From Epulopiscium sp. Nele67-Bin004 (GTDB taxonomy: Bacteria; Bacillota_A; Clostridia; Lachnospirales; Cellulosilyticaceae): a stretch of DNA of 34,614 nucleotides. The notes under the pieces are model-generated. The model saw only the letters and a program-made list of their open reading frames with translations, did not search any database and was not told the DNA's origin. The translations under genes and the position numbers were made by a program. This document shows positions 25,664 through 33,235 of the stretch, in pieces. The stretch lies in assembly GCA_002007315.1 (NCBI GenBank), contig LNZQ01000208.1, positions 6,784 to 41,397 of the forward strand, read 5' to 3'. The stretch's first letter is position 1, and the number at the start of each line of letters is the position of its first letter.

Positions 25664-25935
25664 AAACCCCCCTCCCCTATCTGCTCAAATTTGTTTATAA
25701 CGATAGATTTTGTTATTTTTGCGATGCATATTTTAAGTTTGTCAGGGATAATGTTTTCCCGAACTTGCCATATCGCTACAAAAACGTCAGTTGTAAGTTG
25801 TTCGATATCTGTATTTGATAGTTTTGTGCCTGCCAGTTTTCGTATAATTGCAATGACATATGTTGTGTATTCATCAATAAGTTTTTCATAACAATGAACA
25901 TCGCCTTTTATAAGTCCATATGCAATATCTGTCAT
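25660..25935 (-). pseudogene. Truncated ECF sigma factor (region 2 only, 91 aa)
   Basis: The first 84 or so residues match the full sigma factor at 23944-24480 closely (GLIKGD-x-x-CYEKLIDEYT-x-YVIA-IRK-AGT-LSN). After NKFEQIGEGGL it stops, so the linker and region 4 are gone. The final GEGGL corresponds to the EGCRL end of the full protein, and the ATGA overlap with the anti-sigma gene is intact. An internal deletion therefore removed about 87 codons. It cannot recognise a -35 box, but might still bind the anti-sigma protein or core polymerase. AAAGGAGAGG precedes ATG 25935. Confidence 0.75.
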
Positions 25936-26003
25936 AAACCTCTCCTTTCAGTCGTCTTATACTTACATAAACACACGTAGCCCCCAAAACCTTTCACAAA
26001 ATG

Positions 26004-26033
26004 CAAAAAAATAGCAACCATTAAGATTGCTAT
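26004..26033 (-). terminator. Terminator of the helicase-nuclease-LexA gene
   Basis: ATAGCAA (26011-26017) pairs with TTGCTAT (26027-26033), followed on the minus strand by seven T. The stem overlaps the stop codon of the helicase gene. Confidence 0.75.
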
Positions 26034-28390
26034 TGCGTTTGTTTAATAATTCCTATTAGTTTGCCTTGCACAGAAAAGTCGCCATCAATTATAGATATCG
26101 GTTCAAAATCGTCATTCGCACTAAGTAGCAACACAAGTCCACCTGTTTGAACAACTCGTTTTAGCGTTGCCGAACCATTGTATACAACTACGCCTATCTC
26201 GTTGTTTTGCACCGATTGTGAGCTATCAACAACGACATAATCGCCATCATCAATGTTTGCATCAATCATGCTATCGCCTTTAACTTGCAATATATACAAA
26301 TTTTCGGCTGTTTTTATATACTTAGACGGAAGTTTAAACGTCCCTTTATCATCATCAAGTATTTCTATTGGAATTCCTGCTGCAATATCGGCATATATTC
26401 GCAGTTTCGTAAGTTCGTCCTCAACGACGTTATCCTCATTTAAAATTTCTTGCGTGTGCGTATCTTTAATAAATTCGTGTTCTCTAAACGTCTTAACATC
26501 TATATATTTGTAGTGTTCAAGCCCTTTCGTTAAAATTGTTTTATCACATTTTGGTATGTCGCTAATGTAGTTCATATCTTTATCTATAAATATAATGTGG
26601 CGTCCATTTGTGGCAACACCGTATTTGCAATCACTAGCGTGCATGTAAGATTTAAGCTGTCTAACAGCGTCCATTATATCGACATCTTTATTTTTCGTTT
26701 CAACTATAATGTGTGGTTCTCCCGTTTTTTGATTGATAACAGCTACGTCAGCTTTGCAAGCTTTTGAGCCAATGTTAATTTTATACTCAATTTTAACAAC
26801 CTCTTTCGGATAGTCATAATTAGTTATAAGTTCATTTATAATCCACTGTCTAACAACTTCTTCTTTTGTGTGGATATCAGCAATTTCTTCCTTATAATAG
26901 TAGTTGTCTGGATTTATAGAGTGCAACGCCCTAATACGTGAATTTATATTCATGCACAAAAATTTATTGTCTATTTGAGAAATAAACTTTGACGGTGTGC
27001 CCGACGAAAACATATATAGCTCTTTTTTCGCACGAGTCATTGCCACATAAAAAAGTTTTCGTTCGCCAACTTCTTCTTCAAGCAATTCTTCATAACTTAG
27101 CCCATCTTGTTTGTGCGGAATTATATTTTCGTTCAGGTCTATAATTATAACAACTTTAAACTCAAGCCCTTTAATCGAATGCATCGTGAGCAATTTAATT
27201 GAATCCTCGTTAAATTTCATCTCTTTTGCCACCATCTCACACAAAATGTTTTGCCCTATCAAACAATTTTTCAGTTGCTCAAGCGACGTTTTACGTTTAG
27301 CTACAATTGCAATATCTCTAAGTTTATAATCAAGCTGTTTTATAAGCTTAATCACCGCAAGTTGCTGGTCAGTATAACTGTTGTATCCACGATATACGGG
27401 GTATGAGCCGTGTTGAGATAGCAGAGTTGGTGTTATAAAATTATCGTCTTTAATTAGCTCTTTATCATAGTGGAGCAAACTATATGCACAGCGAGAAATT
27501 TCAGTTGTTGTGCGATAATTTTTATTTAATTTGTATGAGCGATTTGCCCCAATGTCATAGCCAATACTTCGGTATGTGCGATTTTTTACAAGCCAAGCTT
27601 GGGGGTATATACTTTGAGCAACGTCCATAATTAGCCACACCGAACAAGTTTTTGAGTTGTTGCTCAACCTGCTTATTATATCAAATTGAACTTTTGTTAA
27701 ATCTTGTGCTTCGTCTATAATAATGTGTTCATACTTAAAAATTTTGTTATTGTTATTGTTCATATATTGTAACGCTAAAATGTTTGTATCAATCCCATCA
27801 ACGCTATTTTTCTGGCTTAAAATTTCACCAATTGTATCTTTTAAAAAATATATTGCTTCCCTAGCCTCAGAATTTCTCGTTAGACGATAACCACCGTCCC
27901 CACTCATACGCCCAATACGCTCAACGTCTTGATATTGCTCAAGTGTATTGTACCCACAACCTTTTATCCACTTGATTTCATCGAGTAGAAATTTATGATA
28001 ATTTTGATGCAAGTATCTACAATTTGGGTATTTTGATTGTGCAATTTGTAATGCCTCGTTAAATGAGGGGGTGTCATTCCACAATGTTTTTAATTCTGGA
28101 TGTCCTGCTTTAAAATATCCATATGAAATGCTATCTATGTTTTTGATATCAACTACGCTTTTTGCTGTAGGTATCGTCATATTAATCATTTGTTCGATAT
28201 AGTTGCTTAACGACTTGTTGTATGTCACAAACAGTATTTTTCCTTTAGGTGACTGCTCGGCAAGCAACTTAACTCTTTCAACACCAACTGTAGTTTTTCC
28301 AGACCCTGCAATGCCACGAATTACAGCGTGACCACTTAGAGGGGACTCCACAATTTTTTGTTGTTCTAAATTTAGTGCCAAAATTTCCAC
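26030..28390 (-). CDS. SF1 helicase - HsdR-type nuclease - LexA/S24 autoprotease fusion
   Basis: A 786-residue protein counted from GTG 28390; TTG 28381 is the better-spaced start after AAGGAA and would remove three residues. Residues 1-470 are a UvrD/Rep-like helicase: Walker A GIAGSGKTT 26-34, DEAQD 226-230, HSIKGLE 404-410, LFYVAMTRAK 446-455. Residues 505-605 are an HsdR N-terminal-type nuclease domain with D548 and E564-x-K566. Residues 660-786 are a LexA/UmuD-type S24 domain: cleavage-site-like A671-G672 in AAGIP, Ser707 in GDSM and Lys744. The distances (36 and 37 residues) match LexA and UmuD, so self-cleavage looks possible. It could be a DNA-damage-triggered repair or phage-defence enzyme. 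No partner gene adjoins. Its own terminator follows. Confidence 0.9.
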   Translation of the reverse strand: MEILALNLEQQKIVESPLSGHAVIRGIAGSGKTTVGVERVKLLAEQSPKGKILFVTYNKSLSNYIEQMINMTIPTAKSVVDIKNIDSISYGYFKAGHPELKTLWNDTPSFNEALQIAQSKYPNCRYLHQNYHKFLLDEIKWIKGCGYNTLEQYQDVERIGRMSGDGGYRLTRNSEAREAIYFLKDTIGEILSQKNSVDGIDTNILALQYMNNNNNKIFKYEHIIIDEAQDLTKVQFDIISRLSNNSKTCSVWLIMDVAQSIYPQAWLVKNRTYRSIGYDIGANRSYKLNKNYRTTTEISRCAYSLLHYDKELIKDDNFITPTLLSQHGSYPVYRGYNSYTDQQLAVIKLIKQLDYKLRDIAIVAKRKTSLEQLKNCLIGQNILCEMVAKEMKFNEDSIKLLTMHSIKGLEFKVVIIIDLNENIIPHKQDGLSYEELLEEEVGERKLFYVAMTRAKKELYMFSSGTPSKFISQIDNKFLCMNINSRIRALHSINPDNYYYKEEIADIHTKEEVVRQWIINELITNYDYPKEVVKIEYKINIGSKACKADVAVINQKTGEPHIIVETKNKDVDIMDAVRQLKSYMHASDCKYGVATNGRHIIFIDKDMNYISDIPKCDKTILTKGLEHYKYIDVKTFREHEFIKDTHTQEILNEDNVVEDELTKLRIYADIAAGIPIEILDDDKGTFKLPSKYIKTAENLYILQVKGDSMIDANIDDGDYVVVDSSQSVQNNEIGVVVYNGSATLKRVVQTGGLVLLLSANDDFEPISIIDGDFSVQGKLIGIIKQTQ

Positions 28391-28535
28391 TTCCTTAACA
28401 TTTTTTCTTTTTAATTTAATATTATATCATATAATCCGATAAAGTAATACTATTCTTTCTACTTCACCAATCAATAATGATTTTTGTCATTGTAAATTTT
28501 GGTAAATAATACCAATTTTGTCGTAATATATAATA

Positions 28536-28564
28536 TTGTGTACCCCACCCCCTTGTGGTATAAT
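28536..28564 (+). promoter_or_regulatory. Promoter of the SLH lectin-like gene
   Basis: TTGTGT (28536-28541), a 17-bp C-rich spacer and TATAAT (28559-28564), 37 bp before ATG 28601. AAGGAGAG is the ribosome binding site. Confidence 0.65.
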
Positions 28565-28600
28565 ATATGCATAGATTACAATAATAAGGAGAGAATTTTT

Positions 28601-31369
28601 ATGAAATTAGGTACTAAATTACGGAAACGGCTTGCATTTTTGCTAGCCTCTAGTATAATTTTTGCATCTACATCATCAATTAATAGTGCAAATTATACAC
28701 GGCAACAAACTAATTCTACTATAATTGACGTTGGATATATACAAATTAACGAAAATGAACTTTATTATTTTCCAGATTTAACTGTAAATATCCCGAACAA
28801 CAACAAAGTGTTTGGATTAAACCTTTTTTATGATGACGCAAACAAAGATGGCGTTGACGGAATATTATCACTTGTAGACCCCCAAATCGAAGGTCTTACG
28901 TATACAAAAATGACTAACTTAGACGGCGAGCAAGGTTCTGTGTTATATGCTTTTTCAGGTGGAATTGACGCCCAAACAGCCCAAGAGTTTTTGCGAGCAC
29001 TTCAATTTGATATTACAGGGAACACCCCTCTAAATATCATCGTTGACCAAAACGAAGTTGTTTTGCCAGAAAGCGAAAACGAAATTTATTTTACAAAATA
29101 TATACCTGAGGACGACCCAGAAAACGTTCACTATTATTTTTATGTGAATGAACTTGTTGATTGGGACACTGCTTATGAGCTTGCCAAAAGCTATCGCTAT
29201 ATGGGTATGAAAGGTTATCTAGCAACGATTACGACACCTGGAGAAGATCAACTGTTGACTTCAATATCAAAACTTGGTGGTTGGACATCTGGTATACGTA
29301 TAGACCCTACATACCTTTTCGGCGAAAACGGAGTTGATAGCGATACAATATCGGCAAATTTGACGGCAAAAACTGGGATTTTTAATTCTGGGCTTGGTCA
29401 TAAAAGCAATAGCGGTCACGTTCAACTTATTGATCGTTTTTATTGGGCGGCAGGGCCTGAGGCGATTGCCCAAAAAGATGATATTGGCGATATGACCAAA
29501 AACAACTGGGGCTTTTACAACTATGACGGAACTAACGGCACAACGTCGTCGGCAATTCGCTGGGATAACGGATATGAGCCGTACCAAAATTTTACTAAAG
29601 CAAATGGCGAAAACGAGCCTAACGATGGTGGGACTGTTGCAACCAAAGAATATATCGTACAAGTTAACTGGGGTGGGACAAACGTTTTTGCGTGGAACGA
29701 CCTTGCCGCAAAAGAACTCTGGATTAGGGGGTACTTCGTTGAAATGTCACCTTATGAGGGGGGCGTAGTTCCAGGATATGAAGATAATATTATTGAAACT
29801 AACATTAATATTATAATGGAAGATTTGCCAGTTTATGACCCTGATTATCAGCCGACGGAGTTTCCAGATGAACTGCCAACGCCTGAGCTTGACGGCATGG
29901 TAGACGATGTTTTTCCTGACGAACTGCCAACACCTGAGCTTGATGGCATGGTAGACGATGTTTTTCCTAACGAACTGCCAACGCCTGAACTTGATGAGGC
30001 TGGTGAAGTGTTGTTTCCAGACGTGTTGCCAACGCCTGATCTTGACGGCTTAGACGATGTTTTCTCAGACGTGTTGCCAATGCCTGAGCTTGATGGGACT
30101 ATAGATGATGTTTTCCCAGACGTGTTGCCAATGCCTGAACTTGATGGGACTATAGATGATGTTTTCCCAGACGTGTTGCCAATGCCTGAACTTGACGGGC
30201 TAGACGACGTTTTGTATCCAGATATGTTGCCGACTCCAGAGCTTGACGGGCTAGACGACGTTTTGTATCCAGATGTGTTGCCAACTCCAGAACTTGATGG
30301 ACTAGACGACGTTTTGTATCCAGACGTGTTGCCGACTCCAGAGCTTGACGGACTAGACGACGTTTTGTTCCCAGACGAACTCCCAATGCCAGAGTTATTT
30401 CCTTATGTAGAGCCTGACAATGACGATGATAAAGCCGAAGATGACAACTCTAGTGACGATAATACTGCAGAAACTGAAAATAATACTAACTATGAGATTA
30501 AAGATAAAAATGACATTATAGAACAAGATGAACCAATTATTTTAGAGCTTGAAGCACGTATGTCACGTATGCTTTCTGGATTTGAAATTGACATAATATC
30601 TGATTGGGACTTTGAAATTGACATTATTGAGACAATATTAAATGCTAAGGTTGACCTTGAACTAATTGACGCTATAATTGATGCTGGCATCGAACCTGAA
30701 ATAGTTGAACAATTAGTGTGCGGTCATATCGACGCTGAACAATTTAAACAATTATGTAACGATTATGAAATAAACATTATATATGAAGAACCGTACATTT
30801 TTGGATATCCAGATTATACTTTTATGACGGATAACAATTTGACACGTGCCGAAGTTGTTGCGATTGTGTCACGTTTGCACAAAGTAGAAATGGACGAAAC
30901 TGCAACTTATACTTCATCGTTTAATGACGTGTATCCAACAAACTGGCACGCAAATAGTATAGGATTTGTCGAACAGCAAGGTATTTTGAACGGCTACAAA
31001 GACGGTTCGTTTAAACCTAACGTCGCTATTACTCGTGCCGAATTTATCGCCCTAACTGCTCCACTTGGGGTTGCAACCGAGCCAAAAGTTGATTATTTCC
31101 CATTTGATGATGTTTCGCAATCACATTGGGCTTATGAATCACTGCATATTGCATATTCACAAGGGTGGGTCGCTGGCTATGAAGATGGTAAGTATCGCCC
31201 AGACGAGGCTATAACTCGTGATGAGGCTGTTGCTATCATTAATCGTATTATAGATAGACGACCAAATCCGATGTTTTTTGACGTAATATTTGATGATATG
31301 CATGAAAGCCACTGGGCATATGAAGATGTAATTTTGTCAAGCAATTATTATATTAGATTAGACAAATAA
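28601..31369 (+). CDS. Secreted C-type-lectin-like protein with repeat stalk and SLH anchor
   Basis: ATG 28601 is chosen because AAGGAG and a signal peptide (LAFLLASSIIFASTSSINSA) follow the expected pattern; the longer frame from 28499 would start upstream of the promoter. The 922-residue protein has an N-terminal beta domain (about 35-170). Next is a C-type lectin-like domain (about 177-385; GYLATITTPGEDQLL at the start, GENEPNDGG, and AWNDL...GYFVEM at the end). A stalk of ten 17-residue repeats follows (423-601, LPTPELDGLDDV pattern), then an acidic linker and a C-terminal region with S-layer-homology motifs (FNDV...TRAEF, FDDV...TRDEA, FDDM). SLH modules hold the protein to the wall polymer, the stalk extends it, and the lectin domain binds a sugar or protein ligand outside. 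A role in adhesion to host or food particles is inferred. Confidence 0.88.
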   Translation: MKLGTKLRKRLAFLLASSIIFASTSSINSANYTRQQTNSTIIDVGYIQINENELYYFPDLTVNIPNNNKVFGLNLFYDDANKDGVDGILSLVDPQIEGLTYTKMTNLDGEQGSVLYAFSGGIDAQTAQEFLRALQFDITGNTPLNIIVDQNEVVLPESENEIYFTKYIPEDDPENVHYYFYVNELVDWDTAYELAKSYRYMGMKGYLATITTPGEDQLLTSISKLGGWTSGIRIDPTYLFGENGVDSDTISANLTAKTGIFNSGLGHKSNSGHVQLIDRFYWAAGPEAIAQKDDIGDMTKNNWGFYNYDGTNGTTSSAIRWDNGYEPYQNFTKANGENEPNDGGTVATKEYIVQVNWGGTNVFAWNDLAAKELWIRGYFVEMSPYEGGVVPGYEDNIIETNINIIMEDLPVYDPDYQPTEFPDELPTPELDGMVDDVFPDELPTPELDGMVDDVFPNELPTPELDEAGEVLFPDVLPTPDLDGLDDVFSDVLPMPELDGTIDDVFPDVLPMPELDGTIDDVFPDVLPMPELDGLDDVLYPDMLPTPELDGLDDVLYPDVLPTPELDGLDDVLYPDVLPTPELDGLDDVLFPDELPMPELFPYVEPDNDDDKAEDDNSSDDNTAETENNTNYEIKDKNDIIEQDEPIILELEARMSRMLSGFEIDIISDWDFEIDIIETILNAKVDLELIDAIIDAGIEPEIVEQLVCGHIDAEQFKQLCNDYEINIIYEEPYIFGYPDYTFMTDNNLTRAEVVAIVSRLHKVEMDETATYTSSFNDVYPTNWHANSIGFVEQQGILNGYKDGSFKPNVAITRAEFIALTAPLGVATEPKVDYFPFDDVSQSHWAYESLHIAYSQGWVAGYEDGKYRPDEAITRDEAVAIINRIIDRRPNPMFFDVIFDDMHESHWAYEDVILSSNYYIRLDK
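29867..30403 (+). repeat. Ten-plus tandem 51-bp coding repeats (Pro-Glu-Leu-Asp stalk)
   Basis: Ten units (one is 48 bp) plus a partial last one code for D-x-LP-x-PELDG-x-DDV-x-YP. Neighbouring units are almost identical in DNA (units 1-2, 5-6, 8-10), indicating recent expansion in blocks. Repeat number is probably variable between strains. Confidence 0.9.
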
Positions 31370-31401
31370 ATTACAGAAAAGATATAAATAACTAAATATT
31401 T

Positions 31402-31848
31402 TCACACTTGATGCACACAACATAGACGTGCTTTTTTTTTGCCCAAAATACTACGAGTTTTTATATTTATTGCATTTAAAATAGCAACCTCATCCATTTC
31501 TATCATATCTATATATTTTAATTCACGTTTATTTAACTCATCTACAACTTTAGTGTTTAGAGCACTAAGGCATAAAATCGAACTATACATACTATCTAAA
31601 AAAGATGTTATCGAAACGCTTTCTTTGCTTAACGGTGTAAATAAATTGTTGCCATCACGACTAAATGGGATAGGCCCTACAACGTATTTACACTTTGCAA
31701 CATCTTTTAATGATTGTGCAACTGTCACTTCTTCTGGTAAATCTGGGTGTTCCAAGGCATAAACCAACGTGTTAAACCCTTGATTTACCAAAATTTGAGC
31801 AAGTCGTACAAATCTTAAATCTCCACCAACAATTGCTATTGATACCAT
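31402..31848 (-). pseudogene. dpaA: Dipicolinate synthase subunit A remnant, N-terminal domain only
   Basis: ATG 31848 is chosen because AAGGGGG lies about 8 bases upstream. The 148 residues match the N-terminal domain of DpaA/SpoVFA: IAIVGGDLRFVRLAQIL, then VVGPIPFSRDG, and DMIEMDEVAILNAI, where the family continues with PT-x-EG and an NAD-binding domain. Here the family sequence ends exactly at NAI, and an unrelated tail (NIKTRSILGKKKARLCCVHQV) with a run of nine A on its coding strand follows to the stop. The catalytic NAD-binding half (about 150 residues) is absent, so this copy cannot make dipicolinate, the calcium chelator of endospores. dpaB is not adjacent. It may be an inactive relic. 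Confidence 0.75.
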
Positions 31849-31997
31849 AAAGTATCGCCCCCTTAAAAAAGTAGTCGTTAATATAAAGTATGTAACTAGG
31901 CACGAATGGTGAGTAAATTTCTGGTTTTTTTGCATAAAATTAGAAATCTTTTAATAATCCAATCATACATTTATTTTATATTAATTTTTATCTAGGA

Positions 31998-32912
31998 GTG
32001 ATTACTTTGAAAAATAAAGACCGCATAATATTTTGGGCAACAGCACTTGTAATTATTACAATTGTTACACGGATTATGTCAATTAGACAGACACATATTG
32101 ACCGTGCAAAAGACATTTCACTATACAATGCACGACTTGCAGTTAGTGAGGTGTCTATTAGCATGACTGAAATGTACACACTTATAAACGCCTTATCTAT
32201 CCAATACGAAATGGGCTACGAGCTTGGGCGAATTGACCTTGAGGCACTGAAACAATATTTAGCTTTGCAAGCGGAAAATAGTGAAACTGTTAAAAATATG
32301 TATATTGGTTTTGCCGATGGAACGCTTATCGTTTCCGACGATTGGAAGAAGCCAGAGGGCTACAATTTGTTTGAGCGACCGTGGTATGCGGAGGCACTTG
32401 AAACAGATGGTTTAAACATATCTGACCCATACATAGATGAGTCTACTAAACAATTAGTTGTGGCTGTGTCACGTCCGCTATATTATTCTGATGGCGAACT
32501 TATGGGAGTTTTTGGTACAAATATATATTTATACAACTTTATATCTTTAGGCACAAATCAAATTAATTCAGGTAAATACGTTTTTTTGATTGATGAAGAT
32601 GCTGATATAGTTATGCACCCTAGGCTACCTTTTATGTCGACTGAGGACGGAATGCCCAACTTGCTAGATATTGACCCAGCTTATAAAGAAGTGCTTGACC
32701 TCTACCCCGCCGAAAGCACTCATATAGAAACAAGAGAAGGCTACAGAACACTTTCAATGTATATGGAAGTGCCAAATACCAACTACAAAGTTGTTTCAAA
32801 TTATTTATCTTCAACGCTTATATATGAGATACTTGAGGAAATTTGGACTAATGCCGCAATAGTTTGTGGGGTGATTTTTATTATTCTTATTACACTTAAA
32901 GAGGCTTTGTGA
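31998..32912 (+). CDS. Orphan dCache sensor protein with two TM helices, no output domain
   Basis: The open frame begins at GTG 31998, but that codon overlaps the TAGGAG site (31993-31998). TTG 32007 (301 residues) is at the right spacing and is the likelier start. One N-terminal membrane helix (about 9-26), an extracellular double Cache domain and one C-terminal helix (AAIVCGVIFIILITL) are followed by only a few residues. There is no HAMP, chemoreceptor, kinase or cyclase domain. The pocket keeps R-x-WY (ERPWYAEA) and Y (DPYID), but has Asn for Asp (TNIYLYN), like the second chemoreceptor. It could be a truncated chemoreceptor or a stand-alone sensor that works with another membrane protein. 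No remnant of an output domain is visible in the AT-rich DNA after it. Confidence 0.8.
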   Translation: MITLKNKDRIIFWATALVIITIVTRIMSIRQTHIDRAKDISLYNARLAVSEVSISMTEMYTLINALSIQYEMGYELGRIDLEALKQYLALQAENSETVKNMYIGFADGTLIVSDDWKKPEGYNLFERPWYAEALETDGLNISDPYIDESTKQLVVAVSRPLYYSDGELMGVFGTNIYLYNFISLGTNQINSGKYVFLIDEDADIVMHPRLPFMSTEDGMPNLLDIDPAYKEVLDLYPAESTHIETREGYRTLSMYMEVPNTNYKVVSNYLSSTLIYEILEEIWTNAAIVCGVIFIILITLKEAL

Positions 32913-33063
32913 AAATAATACCAAAATAGTCCATAAACATCATACTATTTTCTTCCAATACTTCCAATAATATTCAAGTTTTTTGTAAAATATTTTTTTC
33001 TCATAGCTGTGTATAATTACTAAAAAAAATACAAAAAATATATACGGTATAGGCGAAATATTG

Positions 33064-33092
33064 TTGACATGTCTTGTAAGGTTAGGTATAAT
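33064..33092 (+). promoter_or_regulatory. Consensus promoter of ptsI
   Basis: A perfect TTGACA (33064-33069), a 17-bp spacer and a perfect TATAAT (33087-33092). AAAGGAG follows 8 bases before ATG 33152. The full consensus suits a highly expressed PTS gene; no terminator or antiterminator is seen in the leader. Confidence 0.9.
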
Positions 33093-33151
33093 GTATAAAA
33101 GTACATTATTAAACTAACATATTAAATTTTATATATCAAAGGAGCTACATT

Positions 33152-33235
33152 ATGAAACTAGTAGGTATTGGAGCATCAAACGGAATCGCAATAGGTAAAG
33201 TTTTTGTGCCAATCTCAAGTATGACTTATATTTGA
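33152..33235 (+). pseudogene. ptsI: PTS enzyme I start, cut at the contig junction
   Basis: MKLVGIGASNGIAIGKVFV is the standard N-terminus of phosphoenolpyruvate-protein phosphotransferase (EI, normally about 570 residues), the first enzyme of sugar uptake by the PTS. After about residue 19-23 the sequence departs from the family and hits TGA at 33233. The following DNA is of a different type. The gene is thus truncated by a chimeric join rather than by decay: its promoter and ribosome binding site are perfect. The exact break is somewhere between 33209 and about 33270. Confidence 0.8.

Noticed and set aside
25936..26003. ECF-type autoregulated promoter (TGAAAGGTTTTGG ... CTACGTG on the minus strand)
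   Set aside because: The -35-like part is good, but the distance to the CGT element is several bases shorter than in known ECF promoters.
28499..28600. Longer N-terminus for the SLH lectin-like protein
   Set aside because: It would begin upstream of the promoter -10 box, lacks a ribosome site, and hides the signal peptide.
29867..30403. 51-bp repeats as a CRISPR or non-coding satellite
   Set aside because: They are in frame within the lectin-SLH gene, with substitutions compatible with the protein pattern. The minus-strand ORF across them is a shadow.
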